From Arthrobacter_D sp015752045 (GTDB lineage: Bacteria; Actinomycetota; Actinomycetes; Actinomycetales; Micrococcaceae): DNA of 64,000 bases. The position numbers and the translations under genes are program-made. Below, piece by piece: positions 1-7,782 of this stretch; within the stretch, counting starts at the first letter, position 1; each line of letters starts with the position of its first letter. The notes under the pieces are model-generated. The model saw nothing but the letters and a program-made list of their open reading frames with translations. It did not search any database and was not told the DNA's origin. The stretch covers positions 124,001-188,000 of the forward strand of contig NZ_JADOUS010000008.1 of the NCBI RefSeq assembly GCF_015752045.1, read 5' to 3'.

Positions 1-793
1 ACGTCTGGGTGACGAAGCAGAAGGCGGCGATGAAGAGGGCGATGATCATGGCCTTGCCGGCGGCATTGCGCTTGCCCGTGGACTCCTCGGCCATCGTCGA
101 GATCCCGTCGAAGCCCAGGAAGCTGAGAACCGCGATGGACAACGCGGAGGCGAGCAGCGGTCCGCTCACCTTGCTCGCGTCCCAGACCGGGGCGGAGGAG
201 AACTCGGCGCCGGGGATCGTCCCGCCGTTCAGCGCGGTCACGGCGATGATGATGAACACCACCACGAAGACCAGTTCCATGACAAGGAAGATGCGGTTCA
301 TGAGCTTCAGCGAGCTCACACCCAGCAGGTTGACGGCGGTATTGATCGCGACGAAGATCAACGCCCACACCCAGCGCGCCGACCCGGGGAAGATACCGAT
401 CATCGACTCGGCGGCGAAGACATAGAGGAGCGTCGGGACGAGGAGGTAGTCGAGGAGGATGGCCCAACCCGCGAAGAAGCCGACCGTGGGGTGAATTCCG
501 CGACCGACGTAGGAGAACACGGAACCGGCGAGGGGAATCGATTTCGCCATCTGGGAGTAGGACAGTGCGGTGAAGATCATCGCCACCAGCCCGATGAGAT
601 AGACGAGGGGGACCATGCCGTCGGCGGCGTTGTAGACGGTGCCGAAGATCGCCCACGGGGCGATGGGCACCATGAAGATCAACCCGTAGATGAGCAGGTC
701 GGTCGTGGAGACGGACCGTTTGAGTTCCTGCTTGTAGCCGAACGATTCGAGCTGCTGCTGCGCGCTCAGCTCGTCGGAATGGCGTGTGGCCAC
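1..793 (-). CDS. APC-superfamily amino acid permease, 3' end outside window
   Basis: Inner-membrane transporter for an amino acid or amine, truncated at the window edge after 264 residues. Translation from a GTG at 793 gives a hydrophilic N-terminus followed by a first membrane segment containing GLIFMVPIAPWAIFG and several further hydrophobic segments, including a VLSFLGFDGISTMAEES segment typical of APC permeases (the conserved FxGFD..AE element of TM6). The GTG is preceded at good distance by GAAAGG. It is divergent from the GntR regulator at 977, which is the obvious candidate to control it. Substrate cannot be read from the sequence. Family call is firm; specificity unknown. Confidence 0.85.
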   Translation of the reverse strand, partial: MATRHSDELSAQQQLESFGYKQELKRSVSTTDLLIYGLIFMVPIAPWAIFGTVYNAADGMVPLVYLIGLVAMIFTALSYSQMAKSIPLAGSVFSYVGRGIHPTVGFFAGWAILLDYLLVPTLLYVFAAESMIGIFPGSARWVWALIFVAINTAVNLLGVSSLKLMNRIFLVMELVFVVVFIIIAVTALNGGTIPGAEFSSAPVWDASKVSGPLLASALSIAVLSFLGFDGISTMAEESTGKRNAAGKAMIIALFIAAFCFVTQT

Positions 794-919
794 GATGTGC
801 CTTTCATTCAGCGGGAGGCGCGCGGATACTCCGTGGGGGATGACGCGCCGGAAGGAAGATCAGGACCACGGGGCCGAGGGCAGGCCCGTTCGGTCTGAGC
901 AGTATCTTCGCGCATAAAT

Positions 920-936
920 GGTCTGATGAAAAGACC
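920..936. promoter_or_regulatory. Candidate GntR operator between permease and regulator
   Basis: Inverted repeat GGTCT-N7-AGACC in the 183-bp divergent gap. FadR-type GntR proteins bind short GGT..ACC palindromes, so this is a reasonable autoregulatory site for the gene at 977; binding itself is inferred. Confidence 0.4.
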
Positions 937-976
937 TTTTCTTTCGGGGAGATAGAACCTCCTCTAGGCTGGGTGG

Positions 977-1780
977 ATGACCGCGACGGGTGGGCCAGAG
1001 GGCGCGGCCCCGACGTGTGAGGGTCTTCTCTCGGCACCCCTGCCCGCACCGACCCGCGCGAATGAGATCGCCGACCGGCTCATCACGGCCATCGCGGTGG
1101 GGGAGTACCTGCCGGGATCCCGTCTACCTCCCGAGCGGGAGCTCGCATGGTCCCTCGGGGTGGGAAGGATGGCCGTCCGTGAGGCGATCGCGCGGCTGGC
1201 ATCCCTGGGGCTCCTCGAGACGCGGCGCGGCCGGCATGGCGGGTCCTTCGTCACGCGGCAGTGGGAGAGGTCCTCGGAGCAGGCGGTTCAGCGGTCGCTC
1301 GGCAGGCGGTGGGCATCCATGCGTGACCTGCGGGAGACGCTGTGCCTCCTCCACGGTGCGGTGACCCGCTCGGCCGCAGAGAACAGGACGGACGACGACG
1401 TCGTCGTGCTCGGTGCCCGTCTCGACGGGTTCCGGATGGCGGCCTCCGGCAACGCGTCCCAGGCCGCCGATGCCGCCCTCCATGCAGCCATCTGCGCAGC
1501 AGCGCACAACACCGTCCTCACGGCTCTCCTGGCGGAGGTCGAGGCGCGGCTCAACCTTGCCGCGCCGTCGCACCCGTGGGGTCCGATCGAAGGCGTCGAA
1601 GCCATGGAGGCGCGGGCGCTGACGGACCATGAACACCTCGTGGCTGCCATCTGTTCGGGAGACTCCGACGCCGCCGACCGGGTAGCCCGGCAGCACGTGC
1701 GGATCGATTTCGAGATGATCGAGGCTGTCCTCCGGAGGACGGTCGGATCCTCCACGACGTCCCGGGCCGGATCGGGGTGA
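977..1780 (+). CDS. GntR-family (FadR/FCD subfamily) transcriptional regulator
   Basis: DNA-binding repressor of 267 aa. Residues about 27-95 form the GntR winged helix (GSRLPPERELAWSLGVGRM, then VREAIARLASLGLLE), and the rest is an alpha-helical FCD effector domain containing the typical AADAALHAAICAAAHN and DHEHLVAAI segments, whose histidines usually bind a metal or carboxylate ligand. Divergent from the APC permease, so the effector may be the transported amino acid or a breakdown product. The ATG at 977 has no clear ribosome binding site. Family firm, target inferred from position. Confidence 0.88.
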   Translation: MTATGGPEGAAPTCEGLLSAPLPAPTRANEIADRLITAIAVGEYLPGSRLPPERELAWSLGVGRMAVREAIARLASLGLLETRRGRHGGSFVTRQWERSSEQAVQRSLGRRWASMRDLRETLCLLHGAVTRSAAENRTDDDVVVLGARLDGFRMAASGNASQAADAALHAAICAAAHNTVLTALLAEVEARLNLAAPSHPWGPIEGVEAMEARALTDHEHLVAAICSGDSDAADRVARQHVRIDFEMIEAVLRRTVGSSTTSRAGSG

Positions 1781-1822
1781 CAGATGCCCGCCGGGACGAT
1801 CGCGTCATCCCTTCCACGCTCC

Positions 1823-2479
1823 TCAGGCGCCCGCCGCACCACCGGGGAGCGCCTGTTCCAGGATGAAGTCGTCCTCGAAGCGGTCGCCCAGCCGGAAGCG
1901 CTTGGTCCCGACGCGCCGGAAACCGTGCTTCGAGTAGAACCTGAGTGCCCGCGCATTCTCCTGATTCACGCCGAGCCACACTCCCGGCAGCCCGGACCCG
2001 GCGGCGAGTTCCAGCGTGCGCTGCATCAGGGCCGCGGCCGCACCGCGACCGTGGTGGTCGGGGTGGACGTAGAACTTGCTGAGTTCGACGGTGGGTGAGA
2101 TCGAGAGCGCACCGAGGACGTCCTCATCGGTGGGCTGATCCAGCGCCACCATGCTCCAGCCGCCGATGCGCTCGCCCTCGCGGAGGCAGAGGATCGTGTG
2201 CCGGGCGGATTCGATGTATCCGGTGAAGCGTTCCGCCGAGAGCTGGGTCTCGATGTGCCGGGCGATGTCCTCGGGGAGTGAATCGGCAGGGCAGGCCAGG
2301 GGGAAGGTGACGGCCGCGACGGCGGCGAGCTGCGCGGCGTCGGCCGGGGCCGCCACCGTGATGTCGATGGTGCTGCCGCTGCCGTCAGTGGTGCCGTCAG
2401 CGGTGCTGGTGCCGCCGGTGCCGCCGTCGCCGCCGCCCGTTCTTCCCCGTGCCCCGTCCATGGTCCTATCGATGATCAT
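1823..2479 (-). CDS. GNAT-family N-acetyltransferase
   Basis: Cytosolic acetyl-CoA-dependent N-acyltransferase, 218 aa, target unknown. The acetyl-CoA binding motif A is clear: VELSKFYVHPDHHGRGAAA followed by a helix (ALMQRTLELA), then GLPGVWLGVNQENARALRFY and SKHGFRRVGT, which is the RimI-like motif B. The first 35 residues are Gly/Thr/Ser-rich low complexity (GGGDGGTGGTSTADGTTDGS) and are probably a disordered leader, or the true start is further in. Convergent with the GntR gene. Acetyltransferase call is strong; substrate unknown. Confidence 0.85.
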   Translation of the reverse strand: MIIDRTMDGARGRTGGGDGGTGGTSTADGTTDGSGSTIDITVAAPADAAQLAAVAAVTFPLACPADSLPEDIARHIETQLSAERFTGYIESARHTILCLREGERIGGWSMVALDQPTDEDVLGALSISPTVELSKFYVHPDHHGRGAAAALMQRTLELAAGSGLPGVWLGVNQENARALRFYSKHGFRRVGTKRFRLGDRFEDDFILEQALPGGAAGA

Positions 2480-2502
2480 GCTCCCAATCTAGGCCGAACG
2501 GC

Positions 2503-2536
2503 AGCAGGACGCGGACCCGGAGGCCCGCGTCCTGCT
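2503..2536 (-). terminator. Hairpin terminator of the 5'-nucleotidase gene
   Basis: Perfect 12-bp stem (2503-2514 pairs with 2525-2536) around a 10-nt loop, 35 bp past the nucleotidase stop and before the GNAT start. No strong U-run, as is usual in high-GC actinobacteria. Confidence 0.6.
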
Positions 2537-2570
2537 CCTGAAGAGGCCGTAGAGGCCGGGGAGTCCGGTG

Positions 2571-4373
2571 CTACTCGAAGACGGGCTCACCGTTGCGGGT
2601 GAGCTTCCAGTTCTCCACGAAGAAGGCGGCCGGGTCGATCGTGCCCTCCGCGATCAGGTAGTCGATCAGCAGTTGCCGGATCTCCGTGGTCTGGTTCACG
2701 AGCACCGGAGCGGTGGCGATGTGCGGGAAGTTGCCGCCGCCGGACTGCCGGTAGTTGTTCGTGGCCACGGCGAAGCGCTGCGTCGGATCGATCGGCGCCC
2801 CGTTGTAGCTCAGGCCCACGATGCGCTGGCCCACGGGCTTGCTGATGTCGATGTCGTAGGAGACCCCGGACATCATGTCGTAGTTGTAATCCGGCGTGCC
2901 CGCCGCGTTGGTCAGCGTCGCCGGGTCCACGGGGGCACCGGGAGCGGTCTGGTTGAAGTACTTCGCCGAGTACTCGAGGTAGTCCTTGACCTGGGCGCCC
3001 GTCATCTCGACCCCGAAGAGGGTGTTCGGGAAGACATAGAGGCCCGCCATGTCGCGGATGGTGACGGGACCCTCGGGGATCACGGCGGCACGGTTGAAGG
3101 GCGCCACGATCGAGAGGACCGGGAGATCGGCGTTCGGCGTGCCGTCCAGTGCCCTGTCCACCGCGTCGGCCTGGACGGTGTTCACGAAGTCCATGACAGC
3201 GGTGTCGCGGAAGCGCGAGTCCGCTGCGGACATGGTCCGCGTCGCGGTGCCGATGGCGGTGTTCACATAGTCGATGACGCGCTGGTGCTGCTCGGCCACG
3301 ATCGAGGACACCGACGGATCAGCAGGGACGGTGGCGGCGTTCAGCAGTTCGGAGCTCGCGGACGTGACATCCCACTGTCCGCGCACCTTCGTCAGTTCGA
3401 AATCCATGACCGAGAGCCGCATGCCCCAGTTCTTCGGTTCGGTCAGCAGTACCTGCTCGCCGGTCTGCCGGTTGGTGACGAACCGCTCCGGGATCTCCTG
3501 GTGCGCGTGGCCGACCAGGACGGCGTCGATGCCGGGGACCTCCTCGGCCAGCTGCGTCGACGCGTTCTCGACGGGCAGGTCGCCACCGTAGGACGAGGTA
3601 CCCGACGTGCCGGAGTGCGAGCTGACGACGACGACGTCCGCGCCGGCCGCCTTCATCTCGGAGACGTACTTCTGTGCCTGCTCGACAATGCCGGAGAAGC
3701 GCAGCTCGCCCTGCACGTTGTTCTTGTCCCAGATGGCGGCACCCGGGTTGGTGAGCCCGAGGATACCGACCCTGATGGGCTTCTGGCCCTTGAGCCTGAC
3801 GGTCTTGATGACGTACGGCGTGAACGCGGCCGCGCCGGTGTCCCAGTCCTGGACGTTGGCCCCGAGGAGGGGGAAGTCCAGCTGATCCTCGTACGTGCGC
3901 AGCAGCGGCAGGCCGTAGTTGAACTCGTGATTGCCGAGGGCGGCGGCGTCGTAGTCCATGGCGTTCATCGCGGCGGCCATCGGGTGGGTCTCGCCGGTCT
4001 CGGTCACGGGCTCCACATTGGCGAAGTAGTCCGTCAGCGACGTGCCCTGGATGGTGTCGCCGGCGTCGATGAGGAGGGTCGACTCCTCGCCTCGATCGGC
4101 GCGGACCTGGTTGATCAGCCCCGAGACCTTGGCGAGTCCGACGTCGTTGTGCGCGGCGTCGTCGTACTCGGTGTCGGTGAAGTAGTCCCAGTTCTCGATA
4201 TAGCCGTGGAGGTCGCTGGTGCCCATGACCGTGATGGTGGCCGTGGCGTCCCTGGGACCCTTGGCCCCGCCGGGTGCGGCGGATGCTGCGGGCGCGAGTC
4301 CGAGTGCTGCGACGCAGCCGACGGCGACGGCCGCTGCGACGCGGCGATGCCCCTTGGTGAAAGCTTGTGACAC
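2571..4373 (-). CDS. Secreted 5'-nucleotidase / 2',3'-cyclic phosphodiesterase (UshA-like)
   Basis: Extracellular metallophosphoesterase of 600 aa that would dephosphorylate nucleotides for phosphate or nucleoside scavenging. Residues 1-33 are a Sec signal peptide (RR then AAAVAVGCVAALGLAPAASA, cut near SAA). The calcineurin-like catalytic domain shows all five metal motifs: SDLHG (D54, H56), LIDAGDT (D103, D106), GNHE (147-150), VVSSHSG and VGHAHQ. The C-terminal half matches the 5_nucleotid_C substrate-binding domain (near SGGGNFPH). GTG start at 4373 with AGGAG upstream; it diverges from the hydrolase at 4527. Complete and intact; exact nucleotide preference unknown. Confidence 0.93.
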   Translation of the reverse strand: MSQAFTKGHRRVAAAVAVGCVAALGLAPAASAAPGGAKGPRDATATITVMGTSDLHGYIENWDYFTDTEYDDAAHNDVGLAKVSGLINQVRADRGEESTLLIDAGDTIQGTSLTDYFANVEPVTETGETHPMAAAMNAMDYDAAALGNHEFNYGLPLLRTYEDQLDFPLLGANVQDWDTGAAAFTPYVIKTVRLKGQKPIRVGILGLTNPGAAIWDKNNVQGELRFSGIVEQAQKYVSEMKAAGADVVVVSSHSGTSGTSSYGGDLPVENASTQLAEEVPGIDAVLVGHAHQEIPERFVTNRQTGEQVLLTEPKNWGMRLSVMDFELTKVRGQWDVTSASSELLNAATVPADPSVSSIVAEQHQRVIDYVNTAIGTATRTMSAADSRFRDTAVMDFVNTVQADAVDRALDGTPNADLPVLSIVAPFNRAAVIPEGPVTIRDMAGLYVFPNTLFGVEMTGAQVKDYLEYSAKYFNQTAPGAPVDPATLTNAAGTPDYNYDMMSGVSYDIDISKPVGQRIVGLSYNGAPIDPTQRFAVATNNYRQSGGGNFPHIATAPVLVNQTTEIRQLLIDYLIAEGTIDPAAFFVENWKLTRNGEPVFE

Positions 4374-4526
4374 GTGGAATCAGCTCCTGTTCGTGGTGCG
4401 GTGGCGACAGCGTATCGGTGACGGGTGACACACTGGTGACGGCGGTATTGCCCCGGGTGAACGGTGCGCGGCGGACCGTCCGTGCAGCGCCGGCGGCCGT
4501 CCGGCAGGACCAGATCGACGAGGATC

Positions 4527-5516
4527 ATGATGACAACAAATACAGAACAGCAGGACGCCTACCGCGAGGACATCCTGGGGGCGGACTACGAGGTGCGGAC
4601 GCTCTCCCTGCGTCCCGACGAGGAAGGCGACGTCGTCGCGACGCTCGTGCGCCGAGCCCTCCCCGGTGGCTCGCGCCGCGCCGTCCTCTACGTGCACGGC
4701 TTCGTGGACTACTTCTTCCAGACCCACCTCGCCGACACCTGGCTGGCGGCCGGCTACGATTTCTACGCGCTGGACCTCCGGAAGTACGGGCGGTCCGTCC
4801 GGGAGCACCAGACGCCGAACTACATCACGTCGCTCGAGGCGTACGACGAGGAGCTCGACGAGGCCGCGCGCATCATCCGCGAGGAGGAGGGCCACGACGT
4901 GCTCGTGGTCATGGGCCATTCGACGGGCGGCCTGGTCACGTCCCTGTGGGCGCACCGCCGTCGGGGGCAGGGGATCGTGGACGGCCTCGTCCTGAACAGT
5001 CCCTGGTTCGACCTCAATGCGAGCCTGTTCCAGCGAACCCTCGGCACCGCGGCGGTGCACCGCCTCGGGACGCTCAGGCCGAGGGTCGTCGTCGGGAAAC
5101 TCGGATCCGCGTACGGCCGGTATCTGCACCGGGAGTCGGGAGGCGAATGGCACTACGACCTGGCGTGGAAGCCCCACGGCGGGTTCCCCGTCGTCGCCGG
5201 CTGGCTGCGCGCCATCCGCCGCGGGCACGCCGAACTGAACCGCGGCCTCGCGATCGACTGCCCCGTGCTCGTCGCATGCTCGGACGCCACCTCGAATCCC
5301 GTGAAGGAGCCCGCGCGCATCTCGTCCACCGACGTGGTGCTCGACGTCGCGCACATCGCGGGCCGCGCGCCGAAGCTCGGCAGGCTCGTCACCCTCGTGC
5401 GCATCGAGGGCGGTATCCACGACCTCGCGCTCTCGCCGGAGCCGGCCCGGACGCAGTTCCTCGAGGAGCTCGAGCGCTGGCAGGAGGCCTACGTGCCGGG
5501 TGCCGACCGGGGGTGA
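4527..5516 (+). CDS. Alpha/beta hydrolase (monoacylglycerol-lipase-like, serine hydrolase)
   Basis: Cytosolic serine hydrolase, 329 aa. The fold is shown by VLYVHGF at 53-59 (oxyanion loop), the nucleophile elbow GHSTGG with Ser132, an acidic residue at Asp253 in VLVACSDATSN, and the catalytic His298 in IEGGIHDLAL. This set is typical of lysophospholipase/monoglyceride lipases of the Hydrolase_4 family. An upstream in-frame ATG at 4464 exists but the encoded leader is Arg/Pro-rich; the ATGATG at 4527/4530 preceded by GACGAGG is preferred. Monocistronic by spacing. Substrate inferred only at family level. Confidence 0.85.
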   Translation: MMTTNTEQQDAYREDILGADYEVRTLSLRPDEEGDVVATLVRRALPGGSRRAVLYVHGFVDYFFQTHLADTWLAAGYDFYALDLRKYGRSVREHQTPNYITSLEAYDEELDEAARIIREEEGHDVLVVMGHSTGGLVTSLWAHRRRGQGIVDGLVLNSPWFDLNASLFQRTLGTAAVHRLGTLRPRVVVGKLGSAYGRYLHRESGGEWHYDLAWKPHGGFPVVAGWLRAIRRGHAELNRGLAIDCPVLVACSDATSNPVKEPARISSTDVVLDVAHIAGRAPKLGRLVTLVRIEGGIHDLALSPEPARTQFLEELERWQEAYVPGADRG

Positions 5517-5564
5517 TGGGGTCCTCCTGATCGTGGTCCCTCCCGGATGGCACCGGCCTACAAG

Positions 5565-5576
5565 TAAGCATGCTTA
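5565..5576. promoter_or_regulatory. Perfect 12-bp palindrome TAAGCATGCTTA
   Basis: Palindrome 62 bp before the LapA-domain gene, AT-rich against a GC-rich background. It could be an operator in the promoter of that gene. No regulator is adjacent, so the binding protein is unknown. Confidence 0.4.
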
Positions 5577-5637
5577 GTAGTAGGCTGGAGTCTTCGGGCA
5601 GGGCTCTCGGCCTGCCCTCCGACGGAAGGGATCCACC

Positions 5638-5946
5638 ATGACCTCAGGCGATACGCCCCAGCCGCATCACGGCACGACGGCGCCGGCGGGCAAGGGCGAG
5701 TCCCACACGCGGGCGGGTGCCATCTGGACGGCGGTCATCGCCGCCCTGGTGCTCCTGCTTCTCCTGATCGAGTTCTTCCTGCAGAACGACGCCCCGGTCC
5801 TCGTGACGTTCTTCGGCCTCGAGGGGACCATTGCGCTCGGGCTCGCGCTGCTCATCGCGGCTGTCGGCGGCGGCGCCGTCGTGGCGCTCATCGGCGCGGT
5901 CCGCATCATCCAGCTCAGGGCCGCAGCTCGCCGCAACCGCCGCTGA
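5638..5946 (+). CDS. LapA/DUF1049-domain small membrane protein
   Basis: Membrane protein of 102 aa. A polar N-terminal 25 residues precede TM1 (AGAIWTAVIAALVLLLLLIE), then FFLQNDAPVLVTFFGLEGTI and TM2 (ALGLALLIAAVGGGAVVALI), ending in a basic tail RAAARRNRR. The F.LQN...V...F pattern between two helices is the signature of the lipopolysaccharide-assembly-protein-A domain; in actinobacteria, which lack LPS, its role is unknown. Good ribosome binding site GGAAGGG ahead of the ATG. Ends 11 bp from the convergent reductase gene. Confidence 0.8.
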   Translation: MTSGDTPQPHHGTTAPAGKGESHTRAGAIWTAVIAALVLLLLLIEFFLQNDAPVLVTFFGLEGTIALGLALLIAAVGGGAVVALIGAVRIIQLRAAARRNRR

Positions 5947-5957
5947 GACACGGTGGC

Positions 5958-6521
5958 CTAGCGGTCTCCTGCCGCGACGTCGTAGGTCAGGACGGCGAAC
6001 TGCCCCTGCTGCTCGACGGACCTCAGCGTCAGCCGGTCCGATTCGACCCGCAGGGGCAGCAGCGGTGCTCCACCCGTCAGTGCGACGGGCGCGACGGCGA
6101 TCCGGATCTCGTCGAGCAGGCCCGCCGCGAGGAACTGCCCCGCCAGGTCGCCGCCGCCGACCACCCAGATGTCCCGCGTCCCAGCGGCGTCGCGCACCTG
6201 CCCGACCACGGCCCGGACATCCCCGGACACGAGCCGCACGTCCGCGCCCTCCGGGATCGGTAGTCCTCGGCTGGTGAAGACGAAGGTGGGACGGTCGCCG
6301 TAGAGCGCACCCCACTTGGCCGGCTCCTCCAGCAGCCGTTCGAAGGCCAGCACCCACTCGTACGTCGTCGAGCCCTCCACCAGCACGCCCACACCGTCGA
6401 GGAAGCGCTCGTAGTGCTCGGGGGGAGGGGGCTCGACGGCGAAGAGCCACTCCAGCGAGTCGTGCTCGTCTGCGATGAAGCCATTGAGGGTCGTGGCGGT
6501 GTAGAAGATGATGCGCGGCAT
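5958..6521 (-). CDS. Dihydrofolate-reductase-like (RibD C-terminal domain) protein
   Basis: Probable NADPH-dependent reductase of 187 aa in the RibD_C/DHFR fold. It begins with RIIFYTATTLNGFIADEHD, the usual first strand and substrate loop of this family, and contains DIWVVGGGDLAGQFLAAGLL, the conserved GGGxL cofactor loop plus helix, and LTGGAPLLP near the end. Such proteins are stand-alone relatives of riboflavin-pathway reductases and are rarely characterised. The tandem hairpin array lies directly upstream of its start. Confidence 0.82.
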   Translation of the reverse strand: MPRIIFYTATTLNGFIADEHDSLEWLFAVEPPPPEHYERFLDGVGVLVEGSTTYEWVLAFERLLEEPAKWGALYGDRPTFVFTSRGLPIPEGADVRLVSGDVRAVVGQVRDAAGTRDIWVVGGGDLAGQFLAAGLLDEIRIAVAPVALTGGAPLLPLRVESDRLTLRSVEQQGQFAVLTYDVAAGDR

Positions 6522-6575
6522 GGGTCATTCCACCATGCAGTCCACGCCTCGAGAAGAGGGCGACGCCCGGCAGTC

Positions 6576-6770
6576 ATGAACGAATGCGCCCACCACGTGA
6601 GGCTGCCAGGTGGGCATGAACGAATGTGCCGACCACGTGAGGCCCCACGGTCAGGAACGAATGTGCCGACCACGTGAGGCCACACGGTCAGGAACGAATG
6701 TGCCCACCACGTGAGGCCGCCCGGTGGGCATGAAAGACCATACCCACCGTGTGGCGATGCCCGGTGGGCA
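6576..6770. repeat. Five tandem 37-40 bp hairpin repeats (REP-like)
   Basis: Units start at about 6581, 6621, 6658, 6695 and 6735 and share GAACGAATGTGCC, CCACGTGAGGC and a closing arm. Each unit can fold: GCCCACC 6588-6594 with GGTGGGC 6609-6615; GACC 6631-6634 with GGTC 6649-6652; GACC 6668-6671 with GGTC 6686-6689; GCCCACC 6702-6708 with GGTGGGC 6723-6729; CCCACC 6743-6748 with GGTGGG 6763-6768. The arms change together between units, so pairing is conserved. It lies downstream of the 6817 hydrolase and upstream of the 5958 reductase on the minus strand. No ribosome binding site or codon pattern supports a protein here. Confidence 0.8.
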
Positions 6771-6816
6771 GATCCGACGATGCGACGGGACGCGCGGTCC
6801 CCGCGGCGGAACCGGG

Positions 6817-7782
6817 TTATCCCTGCGCCTCGACCCCGCTCACGAATCGCCGGACGAGGGCGTCGAACTCGTCCTCCCGCTCGATCTGCGGCATGTGACC
6901 GCACTTCTCGAACAGGTGCACCTCGGCGTGCGGGAACACGGTCCGGGCATGTTCGAGGTGCGACGCCGGCAGGATGCGGTCCTCGTCGCCCCACACCACG
7001 AGGGTGGGCTTGTGCTGCGCCGCGACCGTGCGGAGCAGCTCCGTCCGCCAGCGGCGACGTACGCCGCGGACGGTGCCGAGGTGGCGCGCGACGGCGAGCA
7101 GGACGTAGTCGTACACCGGGTTCCGGCCCACCTCCTGCGCGTGGTCGAGACGCTCCTCCGTGACGAACCGCTTGTCGTAGAACAGGGCCCGCTCCGTCCG
7201 ATAGGCGGCCTTGCGGGACTTGTCCCTCATGAGCCGCCGGCCGAGCGGACGGACGGCGAGCAGGCGCAGCGCGATCGTCACCTCCTTGCCGAAACCGGCA
7301 CTGTTCACGAGCACCAGGCTCCGCACGCGCTGCGGCTCGAGGGCGCTGATCTTCATGGCGATGGCACCACCGAGCGAGTTGCCAACCACGTGCAGCGGCC
7401 GGTGTTCCCCGAGGGTGTCGAGCGCGGCGATCACGAAGCGGGCGATCGACTCCATCGAGTACCGGCCCGCCGTGCGCTCGGACAGGCCGAAGCCGGGCAG
7501 GTCCACGCTGATCACCCGGTGGTCAGGGGCGAGGCGCCCGTAGAGCCCCTCCCAGTCCTCGAGGCTGCGGCCGATCCCGTGCAGCAGCAGGACGGGCGGC
7601 TTCTCCCGAGCCCCTGCGTCGCGATAGCGGACGCGGACGCCGTCCACCCGCAGGTAGCCGTCGTCGACCCCGGGTGCGGAGGTCGCTGGTGTGGAGACCC
7701 CGGGTGCGGAGGTCGCTGGTGTGGCGCCCCCCTGTGTCGGGACCCCGGTCGGCTGTCCGACGCCCGCCCGGACGCCGCTCAC
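6817..7782 (-). CDS. Alpha/beta hydrolase, third gene of FMO-SDR-hydrolase operon
   Basis: Serine hydrolase of 321 aa, likely esterase. LLLHGIGRSLEDW gives the oxyanion loop, DLPGFGLSER the following conserved segment, VGNSLGGAIAM the nucleophile elbow (Ser in GNSLGG), VVWGDEDRILP the acid and EKCGHMPQIER the catalytic His. The GTG start overlaps the upstream SDR stop (GTGA, 7779-7782), so it is translationally coupled. The first 45 residues hold two copies of the decapeptide TPATSAPGVS/D encoded by a 30-bp tandem duplication. Context suggests it hydrolyses an ester, possibly one made by the FMO if that acts as a Baeyer-Villiger enzyme; this is inference. Confidence 0.88.
   Translation of the reverse strand: MSGVRAGVGQPTGVPTQGGATPATSAPGVSTPATSAPGVDDGYLRVDGVRVRYRDAGAREKPPVLLLHGIGRSLEDWEGLYGRLAPDHRVISVDLPGFGLSERTAGRYSMESIARFVIAALDTLGEHRPLHVVGNSLGGAIAMKISALEPQRVRSLVLVNSAGFGKEVTIALRLLAVRPLGRRLMRDKSRKAAYRTERALFYDKRFVTEERLDHAQEVGRNPVYDYVLLAVARHLGTVRGVRRRWRTELLRTVAAQHKPTLVVWGDEDRILPASHLEHARTVFPHAEVHLFEKCGHMPQIEREDEFDALVRRFVSGVEAQG
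7667..7724. repeat. 30-bp tandem duplication inside the hydrolase N-terminus
   Basis: Two copies, period 30 bp, of the block beginning ACCCCGGGTGCGGAGG keep frame and encode two TPATSAPGV decapeptides in the disordered leader of the hydrolase. Confidence 0.8.

Noticed and set aside
2568..4370. Long plus-strand open frame opposite the 5'-nucleotidase gene
   Set aside because: It is a GC-driven shadow; its translation is Asp/Val/Gly/Arg-rich with no domain, while the opposite strand encodes a complete enzyme with signal peptide and all metal motifs.
6077..6994. Minus-strand frame translating the hairpin repeats as AHSFLT...VVGTFVPD repeats
   Set aside because: The period changes between 37 and 40 bp, the stems covary as nucleic acid, and no ribosome binding site or homologous domain is present.
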